40,109 nt of DNA from Chloromonas sp. AAM2 (lineage: Eukaryota; Chlorophyta; Chlorophyceae; Chlamydomonadales; Chlamydomonadaceae): positions 1,738 to 41,846 of the forward strand of contig QAXH01005086.1 in assembly GCA_004335635.1 (NCBI GenBank). Direction: 5' to 3'. The position numbers and the translations under genes are program-made. Below are positions 19,701 through 31,300 of the stretch, one piece after another (within the stretch, counting starts at the first letter, position 1; each line of letters opens with the position of its first letter). The notes beneath the pieces are model-generated. The model had not been told where the DNA came from and ran no database searches. It was given only the letters and a program-made list of their open reading frames with translations.

Positions 19701-22385
19701 AATCGACCAGTCGCGCTGCAGGCTCCAGTTACCCGTGCATGTGACCCTTGTGATGTGCAACATCTGTCTCTGTGGACCCATGTCAGGGCAAGGATGACAT
19801 TAGTGTGGTTATCATCCGTTGACCAGATAACACGCCTGGTCTGATAAGTGTGGGCCAGCTTTGGGCGCCACTCAGCCGAGCCACAGTCATCATCCATGGA
19901 TCGCACAAGCATGCGCAGGGGCGTGATGTGGTATGAAAAAGAGCACGAGAGCATCAAAAGAGCATGCGGCAAATGGATTGAGGCTGAGTATGGGTGTCAG
20001 GGCGCAACCAGTCACTGGTCAAGCCTCGGATTGAGTGCTCGATGCTTGCCAAGGCTTGATGAGCGCTTCATGATTGCTTGGCAGGTCAGCCGACCTGACA
20101 CAGGTGCATACCCCCCGCCTGTTACGCTTGGAAATGGTCATGTTGAAGTTAACAATTAGTCTCCGAAAGAGAGCACCAAGCAACATGGTCTGTCCCTTGA
20201 CTTGCCTGTGAAAGCATGGCCTCCAGTCCCACCCCCTCCTCATCCCCGTCAGCAGTGGCGCCTTCTCCACCCTCACCGCCAGACACAAGAAGCTCCTGTG
20301 CCAACAATTGCAAAAGAGCGCATCACATGCATGCACTTAAAAGAACTGAGCTGGTATGCACAGGCAAGACCTTATGGCCAGCTGGCAAAGCGCCTTTGCT
20401 TGGCGCAAAACGACAAGACGAGTGCGCTGGTGTCAGTGCGGTACTGGTGTGGTCGTGCAGTGCAGTGGTTGAGAATATGCCAGGATGTCTAGAGGCAGCT
20501 AACTTGACCCCACCTCGTATAGAGCAGGCCCTGAAGTTGTGAACATGTGCCAGCAGGCCGCTAGGAGACTGGGCATGCGCTCGCCCAGCGCCTTGCCAAA
20601 GTAGTTTACCAGCCCCACCATGACCTGAAGGCACTCCATCTTCAACGCCCAGCAGGAGGGCTCCTGCGCGCGAAGGCATACAGACCAACAATACACGGAT
20701 ACAGTTATTGGGCAAACGGCACACAAGCGTGCGTGTGGCGGGCTGGTCGTGGATTGCAGCAGGTGGCCACAGAGGTCATCTCTTGCTTATGACAATTGTT
20801 ATAACATGCACCGAAGATGCCGTTGACCCAGTCAGTTGTGGAGTTGTGGAATTACACACATGCACAGAAAATAGTGTGGTAGAGAAACTCATTTGCCTTC
20901 GCATCCATCCACCTTTGCGAATGCCTATTTTCGGTTTGATATACTTGATACCTGTATCAACTGCCTGCCCCATCACCTTGGTGAGGGGTTGCCCCAGCAC
21001 GCCCACCAGCGCAGGCACCCAGGGCTCCAGCAGGGGAGCCATCAGGTCGCGCACCTGCAACACCAGCATCACAAGGGCGGCACACGCTGGCAGGGCTAAC
21101 CACGAGTCAGCACAGGTTGGCTGGTATGCCAAGCGGGCCCCATCTTCTCACAGCACGCTCATGGCATTGCACAGGGTGTCTTGGGGTTGTGAAATCATAG
21201 GTACTTTCCTGCCTGCTCGTTATCCTGTCTGTATGCCTCCTTGCCTGCCTGTATGCTTCCTTGCCTGCCTGCCCGTCTGCCTGCCTACCCTGTTCTGAAG
21301 CCCATGCATCCCATCCTCAACAAGCAGACCACCGGACTGTCTCCTGGCCCCAATTTGCCGCACCTGTCTCTGAAACACGCCCTGCATGACGCCCAGCTGC
21401 CCCAGAACACTGTGGACGATACTGAGCACGTGCTTGTGCACAGCAGGCTGGTACGTCTGGTTTTCCATGATGCGCAGGAGGCTGGGAAGCAGCGTAGGTG
21501 CCAGCTGCAACGGACACACGACCAGTCGCCATCTTGATGGGTGAATTGATCGTCATAAGAGTAAGCTGTGGGGCTGGTATAATGGTTGCTGAGGCACACT
21601 TGCTTGGCTGTGCGAGTGTTTGGGCTGGGCACAGGTTCATGTGCACTGGGGCCTGCTGAAGGCGATCAAACGTACCTGGGGTAATTGTTGCTCATCGATG
21701 TCCTCTGCCAGCATGGCCAGGCAACTTAACACGCCCATCACTGCAGCACACGTGCAAGGCATCACCAACACAGACGACCCTTGCATGCCGCTTCAATCAG
21801 CTGTGGTGCCCTAACAGGACCAGGATGATGCAACACCGTCTTTCATGTAACTGTACGGGTTCCTGATGGCACAGTCTCTGAAAGCAATTGTTTGAATTGA
21901 GCCGTTTAGTTACCAGTGAGCGTGCATGTCCTTGGCACGTTCTGCTCACCAAGGTTGCTGTTTTGTTGCTCCCACAACGTCTGCAGCATCCACTCCAGCA
22001 TGCCTGGCCAGTGGTGCGGGAAATCATGCTTGGCAATGGCAGCTATGGCCATGGCGGCAGCTGTCCTGATTTTTGAGGAAGCTGAGGCTAGGCACCGTGG
22101 CAGAAGGGCATGCGTCTCCCGCTTGTCTTCCTCGCTGCATTGTGGTGCCTGTGAAGGGCTTGAGGTGGTGTCCCAGTGCTCTTTGGCGTATTTTTTTAGC
22201 ACGACAAGGCTGAGTTGCTTGAGACTCTCATGCACGTCATCCGGGCCAAGCGCGATATGCACCAGCGCCGGGGCAAACCCTGCCTGCTGGCTGGCCATCG
22301 CCAGCTGCTGTTCTGCAGCAGAGCGCACAGCAGGCTGGGCATCCAGAGTACCATGCAAGCATCTTAGAAGTGCCTCTCTTTCCAT
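10744..22385 (-). CDS. IPO9: Importin-9 (karyopherin beta)
   Basis: Exons: 22385-21950, 21740-21676, 21504-21364, 21054-20977, 20663-20514, 20295-20206, 19475-19374, 18812-18693, 18271-17915, 17485-17374, 16939-16775, 16113-16010, 15611-15474, 14986-14774, 14534-14439, 14135-13941, 13580-13436, 13177-13026, 12597-12457, 12155-11940, 11465-11263, 10858-10744. All 21 junctions keep phase, giving 1177 aa; animal importin-9 has about 1040. Landmarks in order: an importin-N-like start with LSLVVLKKYAKEHW and HDFPHHWPGMLEWM; ITYMQ-MTHDQAESWADNP; DWWKLREAGILAAGS; FLAGRALWAAAKL; LVPALVRVI; an acidic loop (AEAEWEEEDDDEDSDEGE); and DPLATLDLGAWVSEVF at the end. The family imports histones H2A-H2B and other cargo and chaperones them; the acidic loop fits. 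Exons 6 and 7 use GC donors. The last exon could instead be spliced at CAG|GCAAGT, which would change the final 12 residues. Confidence 0.93.
14597..14640. repeat. Short (actgac)n-like tract
   Basis: Imperfect repeats of cactcactgaca lie in an importin-9 intron. They are intronic simple sequence only. Confidence 0.5.
15092..15181 (-). other. Candidate cassette exon of importin-9
   Basis: These 90 bp form 30 stop-free codons between a good acceptor (gatcag at 15182) and a strong donor (CAG|GTAAGAG at 15091). The phase is 0, which fits between exons 13 and 14. The sequence includes VNLVLVKSIVRIVGGLQQRP, helix-like as in HEAT repeats. Alignment with animal importin-9 needs no residues here. It is therefore either an optional or lineage-specific exon, or a chance frame. 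Confidence 0.35.
16524..16560. repeat. (CACT)n microsatellite
   Basis: About nine cact/catt tetramers lie in the importin-9 intron between exons 11 and 12. Confidence 0.9.
17531..17595. repeat. 26 bp tandem repeat, 2.5 copies
   Basis: Units at 17531-17556 and 17557-17582 and a partial third share the start tgcatggc and the core gacatgaaggtcacg. They lie in the importin-9 intron between exons 9 and 10. Confidence 0.85.
19031..19390. repeat. 40/41 bp tandem array copying an exon-intron junction
   Basis: Nine occurrences of ctgcatgtag at about 40 bp spacing make up this array; 16 N at 19112-19127 interrupt it. The rightmost copy is the true 3' end of importin-9 exon 7 on the minus strand (codons for ITYMQ followed by the GC donor). 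The others repeat that junction into the intron: each keeps TACATGCAG|GCAGG(T). Two arrangements exist, 41 bp with taggtgatgg and 40 bp with tagtgatgg. Because 40 is not a multiple of 3, the frame rotates along the array. Confidence 0.9.
19112..19127. other. Assembly gap (16 N)
   Basis: Sixteen N lie inside the tandem array, so the true copy number of the repeat is unknown. Confidence 1.
19771..19919. repeat. Dispersed ~149 bp repeat, copy A
   Basis: This copy is almost identical to 23747-23894 in the same orientation, from tgtggacccatgtcagggca to about cacaagcatg-gcagg, with a few substitutions and one small indel. It lies in the importin-9 intron between exons 6 and 7. Flanks outside the unit do not match, so it is a discrete element. 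I see no terminal inverted repeats. Confidence 0.9.
21206..21290. repeat. Pyrimidine-rich ctgcctg repeat
   Basis: Irregular repeats of cttgcctgcctgtatg and ctgcctg occupy an importin-9 intron. On the gene strand this is a purine-rich tract. Confidence 0.7.
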
Positions 22386-23057
22386 CGCCGCAGATTTAAT
22401 GCTGTCGGCGTCTTCAATTAACTTGTAGTGCTGACAAACATGCCTGCGAGAATTCTCCAGGCAGTTTGAGTGCGGTTACGGCGGTTTCAGATAAGAGTTT
22501 TGCTTGTTGCCGCCTGCTGAAACGTTTGAATCTGCCCAGGTTGGCACATTGAGTTGGCTCACCTCGACTGTGCATTGCATCGTGACGACTACTTCACATA
22601 CGTAACGCCATGCACTTTGTTGGGAAAATCTCATGAAGCATGCCCCAGTGTGTATGTAAAGCAAACTTACCCTGTCCCACTGTAGTAACTGTAGTGTCCA
22701 TAAGAATGAATAAAAGAACGCAGCTTGCTACTGCGGCCAAGCACCGGGAATCAGAAGAGCAGGTAACGACATCACGTTAGCAGTCCGTGTTGCAGTGCCC
22801 AACATAACGCACACTTTTGTACCAAATGTCAATGGCATGATCACCATATGTTGGTCGCTACATGGCGAAGCTGGTGACCAGCTCAATCACGAACGCGCGT
22901 CTCAATACAACTCGTCGGACAAGTGGGGGCGCTTGATTCATCCAGGTTGAATCAGCACTGTCCAGATGAATCAACTGACTTGAAAGATTCAACTGGACTT
23001 TGCGTCTGAATCAGGCACGTGAACAGTATCTCGCATCTTTTCATAACAGTATATACA

Positions 23058-23076
23058 ACTACTACTACTACTACTA
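23058..23076. repeat. (ACT)n microsatellite
   Basis: About six act triplets in a row, flanked by two tatatac words. Confidence 0.9.
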
Positions 23077-23746
23077 GGTACTGTATATACACTGTCCATA
23101 CAAGTCCATACTCGGACTCCCACGCGACAGAGTTGCATGTGAGCACACATGAAGGCCAACACGCTTGGCCAATCTAGCAGCAGATTTCAAAACTCAACTG
23201 GTTCAAAGTTCTAGATTGGCTATTTCAATCGATGCCAAAAGGAGTCAGACAATGCTGTTGCAGAGGACCAGCTGCACGTTCTCCGGCAATGATTGGGCTG
23301 GCTCCAGCTGTGCTTGGCACTTGGAGATGGTTGCCATGGTTGCCACGAGCACAAGGTCCAGCTCACTGGGCTGCTGCACTCCCACCTGCGAACATTATCA
23401 TGACAACAAAAAAGCCAGAATTGTTTGAATACATGCCAGGTCTACCAGCGTGGTCACAACAGCGAAACTACGGGCGAACAGTGCAATAAGAATGAATAAG
23501 CCAGAGGTGTTTGCAGTATGCAAAGTGCAGGAAGCAACGTTTTCGCTCGTAGCCCGCTTTCTCGAGCCTGTAAGCGTCGTGCCAGAGGATGCTAACTGTC
23601 ATGCAACACGTCAGCAGGTCTGGTTTATGCATGACACAACCTGCACGTAAGCATTCCCAGAACAGTTGTGCCACATGACAACTGGCATGCAGAAACACTA
23701 GGCCGATGTACCCGCGCAAGCAGTGTGCGATATGCCAGCCGTGCGA

Positions 23747-23894
23747 TGTGGACCCATGTCAGGGCAAGGATGACATTAGTGTGGTTATCATCAGTGACCA
23801 GATAACACGCCTGGTCTGATAAGTGTGGGCCAGCTTTGGGCGCCACTCAGCCGAGCCACAGTCATCATCCATGGATCGCACAAGCATGTGCAGG
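23747..23894. repeat. Dispersed ~149 bp repeat, copy B
   Basis: Second copy of the element at 19771-19919, same orientation, about 4 kb away. The difference near catcagtgacc versus catccgttgacc changes the length by one base, so no reading frame is kept across both copies. Confidence 0.9.
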
Positions 23895-24125
23895 CGGGTT
23901 ACGTAATGGTGAAGTCAGACTGGGTTCCCTGGACATGCATGGAAGACACACAGTGCCATGCCCGTTGGAGCGCTCAATGCTACCAGAGGATGCCGCCTGA
24001 CTGAGTTCCTGTCAAAGGGCCATGCAATTGAAATCAGTATGTAGCATCTGATGCATGGCCTGCTGGTTGGCATGCACATGGGTACCGAAACCGTTCAGCG
24101 AACGGGTACGACTAGTGCCTCAAAG

Positions 24126-27100
24126 CTACTGACATACGTGATGATTAAGAGTCGAACCAGCTGCTGTACCCTTGCGTACCGGCTTGACTATGCGCACTAG
24201 CAGCGGCGCTGCTCCTCTGTCCCTGTCCACCATTGCCTGCATGAGGGTCTGCAGGCTGGAGCCGGTGCAGTTGCGGCCAAAGCCCAGCTGCCGCAGCGAC
24301 GGCAGTGTCACGCCGTCACAGACCACTGCCAGCGCCCCCGCTGTCACAGTGCACTCAGACAGGGTCAACTGCAACACAGGAACAAGCCGAGCTGAGGGGG
24401 AAAAACCCTTGCACTTGCTGCGTGCAAAAGGACAATGTCAAATTGCGAAGCCATAACAGGCAACAAAATAACAAGCCTCGGGTGCATTGCTGCGAATCTG
24501 CCCCCTTGAAAGGGTAGGTACACTTACAAGTCAACAAATCTTGACAAACCGCGGAGGTAGGCTAATGCTGCTTTCCCCTGGCGACCAGCCAAGCCTACCT
24601 GTATCAGGCTTTCTCTCATAGCTGCACCCAAGGCTCTTAGTTCCTCGCTGGTCACCGCTAGGCCCACTAGCTTCAGGTGCCCCACGCCACATCCCCGCCT
24701 CATCAGCTCCAACCCCAGCAAAGCAGGGGCAGCTCCCCTCAGCGGGGGCGCACCCCAGGGCGAGCCGTTGAGCTCCAGTTTGCCCGCTGTGAAGGCCAGC
24801 GTGGGGCAGCGCTGCATGCAGTTGGTCAAAGCACTGCGCACTGCAGACCCCAGCGACGCCATGTCACCGCGTACGGCTGCGGGATGGCCACCCAGGTCCC
24901 TGTGAGCAGCATGGGAAACAGGCGGGTGTCTGAGTTAGCTAGGAGAGCACCTCATACCGGCTTGCTGTAGGGACAGGGACAAGCATACCACAAATCCCTG
25001 AATTATTGATGGTTCTCCCACACAAACGTGGCCAAACTGCAAAATCCGTAGATTAGCTTCAAAGGATCCCTTGTGGGCTACACTGCACGATTTTCGACAA
25101 TCCAGGGCTCTACAGGCAGCTGAGATCAGGCGTAAAACAGACGCAGTGGCGCACTCTTATGTTTGTAAGTTTGGCCCGTCACCGAAAATTATAAAAATCC
25201 AGCTGAGGTCAGGCTCTCGACAGAGTGCATGGCTTCCTGAGATCTGAACAGTTGCTGATACAGCACCTTGGGCGCAGGATCACAAGCCCGCATTCAACAA
25301 AAATGGTGCTGGCATCGCGAAGCAAGCTTACAAAGACTGCATGGACATTTAGGTCACATTGAGTGATTGGCTCGTTGGGAGAACCTAACGCACCTGGCAG
25401 TGTGAACTGGGCCCATTGCACTTCTTCCATCAGCTTTAGTACGGTATCACTTGCCTGTCACAGCGACTCAGGCTACATGTGGGGCATGTTTGGCAGTGTA
25501 AACTGTGCATTTCAAACCGGTGCATTCCTTTCATAAGCTCGGTAAGGCATACAGCGCCTGAAATTACAAGTCAGGCCGTTCAAGACCTTGTGTACTGAAT
25601 AGCGCAGTCCTGCCTGCCAGATAGATACTCACAGCTCGCCAAGATAGAAAGGCTTGGTGAGCGTGTGCAGGGGCAAGGCTGCGAGGGCTGTGAGCGACGG
25701 ACAGAAGGCACCCAGACTGAGGTGTCGCCAGCTGCAGGGTGCGTACACAAGACTGCAGCCGTCCCCGTCAGTGCCGCCGCTGTCACACTCGCCATGCTGC
25801 ACACGGCAAAGAGGGCGTGACAGTGGGCATACGCAGGCAATGCACACGCCAGGGCATGGTCGTATGCCATAGCCAGTGCCAGTGCGGCTTAGGTGCAGCA
25901 TGTGCCATGCGGTTGCCTTTCAAGACATTGTTCTGCCTGCTAACAAGGCTGCTTAGGACACCACATGCAGTGTGGCGCTGCAGTAGGCGTGAAATGCAAG
26001 TGATGCCTGTGGCGCATTCATCAACTTGACATTGGCACAAGACTTCGTTTCAGGCAACTTGACATTGACACAGGAACTTGACATGAGCACAGGATCTCAT
26101 TTCAGGCCAGGCACGCATGGCCCCCGGACACACCCATGCACAGTGCCTGTGAATCCGTGCACCATGGCCCTTCTCCCAGTGCATAACGCATACCTGAGGC
26201 CCTTCCGGTTCCAAGCTGCGAGCACATATGCTTGTGAGGCTCTGCAAGCCCAGCAGCTCCCGCACACCCGTGATCTCAACGTGACGGTCAAACTGAAGCT
26301 GGGCCAGGCGGGGGCAGTGCTGCACAAGCATGCGCGCACACGCAGCGTCCAGGTCTTGAATGCCTGCACAGGCACATGCATGAAGGTCTGTCACGACTCG
26401 TGCAAGCGATGTTCATTGGGTTGAGACTCCAGCCCTGGAGCTGAACAATGTGTCCGGTGATGTGGCGTGGATACGATTCAATCAGGAGCTTGACCAGCCG
26501 CAGCACCACACACACCTTCTCCCCAGCCTTCTTCGCCCGGCTGATGGACGTAAACACTTTCCTGAGCCCCGTGATAAACACTCTGATCAGTTTTGAGCCA
26601 CATTTCTTCTGCGACATAGACTTTCAACAGTTCCAGGCATTGCACCCCAGCTTGGTCTTGCAACACTACTGCCTCACCAGGTCGATGCAGCGGATTGAAG
26701 TGATTGGCATTAGCAGTCACTTCTTGTCTCAGCAGTCAGCACCCAGCCCCTGCCTCACCGTCCAGTGCCCACACGCTGAGGCTGACCAGTGCAGACAAGT
26801 GCGTCAACTGCTGCACCAGGTGAGCCATGTGGGGCTTGACGCCACACTGTGGGTGCATGTGAAGCTCCACGTGTGTCAGGTGGGAGAGGCAGGTCAGACT
26901 AGGCACGTGACCAGGGAGGCACCCAGCATGGGACAGCCCCACTAAGCGGTCCAATTGCAGACGAGCTAGTCCTGGTAGGCAGGAGAGCGCACTCAACGAC
27001 TGTAACGCCTCTGAGTCTAGCTGCACGTGGGCTAGAGTGAGTTGAGTGAGGGAGTGGCACGTGGGTGAGGCTAGAGGGGAGAAGAACGGGCCGTCGAGGT

Positions 27101-28168
27101 CTAAGTCTTGCAGAGTGAGGCTGCGTAGCTGGGTGCAGGCGTGGGCCACGCTGGTTGGGACCTGTGTGCCTTGGAGGCGAAAGCCCTGCACGTGCATGAA
27201 TGAAGATCGGAGTTCCACCAGTGCTTCATGAGCATCATGCTTGTGGAGCCTGGATACAATCCCGTGGCTGAGCGAAGAGGGCATTGGCCTCAGTGATATG
27301 AACGTGCCCTGCCATCTGATCTGAGGGAATGCAGGGCTGGAAACAAGCACACAATCGTAAGAGCCAGCAATGAATCCCTCAACTGTTGTTATGTGCTGGC
27401 TTCTTGTTTTGGCTGGTACAGCTGTGAATGCGCACTTGCAATGCGCTGTGGCATGTGGCGAGTGAATGGCACTAACGTGCTCACCTGCAGCTCCAGATTT
27501 GATATGGCTCCCATCAGGGCGCGTGAGCTGCCATCATCCGAACCAATGCTGGGAAGCCCCATCAGGGCTTGAAGGGAGCGCATGCAGCCTGGACCAGTCT
27601 CTCCTGCAGCGGTAACAACCACCATACGCAGCCAGTGTGCATCACAGCACGGTATGCTGTCGTCCAGTCAACTGATCAAGTTCGCCGGCGCCCAGCAGCT
27701 AGACAAGCAGGCAAAAGACGAAGCAACACCTAAAAGTCTGGCAACATGTGAAGGATGTACGTGCGAAATATGATGAAGATCGAGTGGCTGACCATGGGCC
27801 ATGGGCTGCATGTATCGACATGTGCAGCCTGAACTGTGCCTCTGCTGCAAATCACCTGATGGGCAGGATGGGTGACTCCAAAGAGTGAAATTCTTGCGTG
27901 AAATTCGGCACTGAAGGTTTTGCAGCAGTCCTGATTGGAGTGTGCAGAGCGGATTGCTTTGCAGGGCCTCGTAGTCTGAAGCAATTAAGATATAAAGGCG
28001 TTGGATGCATGGAGCCCATAGAGCCTGAGACGCCTTGTTGCTGCAGTATAGGGCATGCCTATCTGATGAATCTAAGTTCTGCCATATGCTCGCCGCTGCT
28101 GTTCCAGGCAAATCGGTGAAGGGCGGCTGCATGCATGAGTCCTGGTCAGGCATGTCGTCGGCCACCAT
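24126..28168 (-). CDS. F-box-like leucine-rich-repeat protein
   Basis: Seven exons, 623 aa: 28168-27856, 27603-27485, 27320-26759, 26363-26194, 25796-25633, 24899-24599, 24368-24126. Every junction is GT-AG and in phase. Residues ~15-60 (FTDLPGTAAASIWQNLDSSD...ALY) resemble an F-box, with the LP...W..L pattern followed by IQRLYI. From exon 2 on there are irregular plant-cysteine-containing-type LRRs: LRSLTLQDLDLDG, SLTQLTLAHVQLDSEAL, LARLQLDRLVGLSHAG, LVSLSVWALDG, RLAQLQFDRHVEITGV, LKLVGLAVTSEEL, LTLSECTVTAGAL. F-box/LRR proteins act as substrate receptors of SCF ubiquitin ligases; here the substrate is unknown. Free-standing LRR function is the alternative if the F-box call fails. The start lies 171 bp from the divergent claspin-like gene. 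Confidence 0.8.
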
Positions 28169-28339
28169 TACGTTTCCGCCTGTGCCCCGCTCAGCCGAGT
28201 GCTGCGAGCTAGGGCCTCATCGTTGATTGCGTTATCGCCCATGTGCCGCACGTTTTATTTTGAAATGCCTTTTGAGCTTTGAAGTCCAAACGCAGCCGAA
28301 AGCCAAGCTGGGTGCTTATAGACTGGCGGCGAAGCTACA
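28169..28339. promoter_or_regulatory. Bidirectional promoter, LRR gene / claspin-like gene
   Basis: Only 171 bp separate the two divergent start codons, so both core promoters and 5' UTRs must lie here. A TTATAGA word at 28317-28323, about 20 bp before the claspin-like ATG, is too close to the start codon to be a TATA box for that gene unless its leader is extremely short. Confidence 0.5.
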
Positions 28340-31300
28340 ATGGGAGACGTGACAGTTCACGCTGATAACCTTGCGGAGACTGCGCAAGGTTCAGCATCGC
28401 CAGTTAGCACCAAGCCAGCAGCCCCGCCACCGGAGCAGGAGGGTCTTGAGGACCTTGAAGATGACGTGGACATTGCTCCTCTTCCTGAAGCATCACCCAA
28501 CGCTGGTAGCGCCTTCTTAGCTGGGAAACGTGCTGCCAGCAGGCTCAGACGGTTGGACCAGAATGTGAAGTCACTGGACATGCAGCCAGCCATGCAGCAA
28601 TCAGATGGTGGTGCCAAGGATGGGCAGGATCAGGAGGTGGAAGAGCAAGAGGCAGGCGGCGAGGAACAGATAGAGGGAGAGGGCGAAGAGGAAGAGGATT
28701 ATGCATGGGATGAGGAGGATGAGTACGCCAAGCACCTCAGTGAGTGTAATGCAACTGCTACTGCATAGTTGATTCTGCAGGCATTCACATCATCTATCCA
28801 TAGCAATGAGTCCATGCACCTTGCAATTGTGTTCAAGGACGAAAGCATGGGTACACCCTTTTGTATCAAAGATAGATACACACACTTTGTCCACGGCAAC
28901 CAATGCTATGTATGTAGTCAAGGGCCGCCTGGAAGTGCACGTCAAGATATGTTCACTGTCTGTGCGCATCAAGTGCGTCTCCATTTTCCCCCCATGGCAT
29001 TCAACAACTGGCGACCACACACACTGTTGCGCACCTACTGACCAAGCCCAGAGTATGGCATGTCAAGCTGCAAGCAAAAGCACGATTACGTAGCTTGAAT
29101 GTTGTGACATGTCATGAAATTGTCAACCCGTTACATCCTAACCCAAGCAGTCACAACAAGCGATACGCATACGATACGCTGCGATAAGCATACGATACGC
29201 ATGCACAGCCTCCTCTTGCATGAGGGCTCCAGGCTATCACGTGATGCACACACCGCTGGCTGCAGCTGCGGGACAGGATGAAGCTGAGGAGGAGGAGGGT
29301 GGCAGCGACGGGGAGGGCTCAGCGGGCGGCCGGGATGGGCAGGCGGGCAGCCCGTCGGACTCGCACGGGGGCGACTCAGAGGGCAGTGGGGCGGGCGAGG
29401 CGGGGGAGCCACGCCAGCTCAGGGGTGAGTGCTAATGGAGAGTTTTAAGGGCTCACAAGTGTTTGGAGAGCCTTGGAGCGCTCCTTTGTGCCGTGCAAAG
29501 TGCTTTTGTTGTGACGTGCTGTGCCCTATGGTTTTACTTTGATTGTCTGCAAAAGGTTATGTTGACAGAATCTAGGCTGAGCTGCCCCATGCGCCGCAAA
29601 CTGTTGCGCCTGTGCACGCGTTTATAACATGGCAGAAATGTGGCAAGCAGTAAAGCTAGCTGGCCAGCTGACCCGAGCCTGTGATTTCTTTGGTTTGCTG
29701 CGCTTGAGCTACAGTGTCTTGCCATTCATGCCTGCTGTGTGCTGGTAAGGCTGGTGATATGAACCACAACAAAGGTTCAAACGTGTGCGACCTGCTGGCA
29801 GAGCGAGGCAACGATCGGATCGGGGGTGGAGACGGTGACGACGAAATGGAGGTGGAGGTGGAGCCGCTGAACGACGTGTTGGCCAAGCTGCGAGCTAGGA
29901 AGGCACTGGTTGCTGCCAGGTAGGGTCTCTCTGAATACCAGCCGCAACATCGCGTCCAGCCAAGATCCAGTTGCTTCAACCAATTACTGAACAGTGAGCA
30001 CGCCCATCGTCATTTTGAGACCTTGTCTGCGAAGCTACGGCTCCCAATGCTCTGATTAGAACTGTTGCTGGTTGCAGGGCGCAGGGTGAGACAAGCCTTA
30101 ATACAACGAGTGTGGCGCCACAGGAAACTGTGCACGTGCCGCCCGCGCCGGTGGACATGCTCGCTCTTCTGGCGCGATGCAAAGCCAAGCAAAGACAGCA
30201 ACAACAACCACAGGCCGAGCAGCAGCAGCAACAGCAAGTCGGACAGCAATTGGCCGAGCAGCAGGTGGATAAAGAACAGCAACGCGACCAACAGCCAGGA
30301 TCAGAAGAGCAGTCGGAGCCGCAAGGACCCTCGAACGCCGTTGTGCGAGACGGCACGGTCTTACTACAGGCTGAGGCTACAGACTTATCAAGCGAGCAAC
30401 AGGCGATGAGCATGGAGCGAACAGACGTGAAACGGCACGAACAAGGGCAAAATTGCGACAGCAGCAGCCCGCAAGCTGCATCAACAGGCGACGCGCAGCG
30501 GCTGTCTCCTCCAACGACAAAGGGTGCACCGGACATGATGGAGGTGGACGATGGGGACGACGATGATGATCTGGAGATTGTGGGTGATAAGCGGACACCG
30601 GGCAAAGGAGAGCAGGTGAGCGTACTGCTGCAGCCTACCACAGTAGGGTTGTTCACATTGTGCACTTTGCTCACTATGCACACACCGTTAAGCAGTCGTT
30701 GCCGTTGATAATTGATAAGTTTTTTGTGCCCCTTCCTCCGTTGTCATGCCAAGCACACTGCTCTATTCGCCCGTTCAGGAGGCCGCCACAGCGGACGATC
30801 AGATGATAGCAGCGTTGGACGCGCCAGCCCTCGACGTGGGAGTGCTGCGCCCACCACCGAGGACGACACTACCAGACCCGATCTCGAATGGTGCGCATTT
30901 GTATCCTGGCGCATGGTCAGCATACTCTCTGCAGATATGCTTGCAGCCATAAGCGGTGTACAGGCACTGTACCATCCAATCAACTTCGCATGATCGGGAT
31001 TGTCGCATGGCCTACGTGCGCAGCTGGCCCAGGCTCGCGCAAGGTATTCTCGCGAGGCGGGCTCTCCCGCTTGTCGCGTCTGGGCAGCGTGACACTGGTC
31101 AATCATGGCGTGGTGCAGGCCACCAAGCGGTGGGTGGATGCGTGTGATCATGTGGCACGTCTTGCTAAAAGAGAGACTGCGCCTCGTGCTATTAGTGTCA
31201 GTTGTGCACTCAGTCTATCGCTATTAAGGCCATTCTGTGACTGATCAACCCTATCTCGAAGAGCTTGATTGTTATGTCGCGTATCCGTGCAGGCAAGACA

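Larger units (their letters stand above)
22386..24125. other. Gene-poor intergenic stretch, 1.7 kb
   Basis: Between the importin-9 start and the LRR-gene stop I find no exon chain. It should contain the importin-9 promoter on its left side. It holds several gaatcaact-type words near 22930-23010, an (act)n microsatellite, and copy B of the 149 bp dispersed repeat. The open frames at 23165-23489 overlap each other and show no recognisable family. Confidence 0.5.

Noticed and set aside
20952..20976. Extended importin-9 exon 4 ending at ACAG|GTATC
   Set aside because: That donor leaves phase 1, while exon 5 (20663) requires phase 0. The AAG|GTGATG donor at 20977 restores the frame and matches family spacing.
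26288..26617. Basic open frame (KLIRVFITGLRKVF...) as an extra exon of the LRR gene
   Set aside because: Exon 3 (ending 26759, phase 1) joins exon 4 (26363, phase 1) perfectly and continues the repeat pattern. The candidate exon needs phase 0 at its acceptor and would break the chain.
29976..30683. 235-codon Cys/Ser-rich ORF on the minus strand
   Set aside because: It is the antisense shadow of claspin-like exon 4. The Gln codons of that exon read as Cys/Leu on the other strand.
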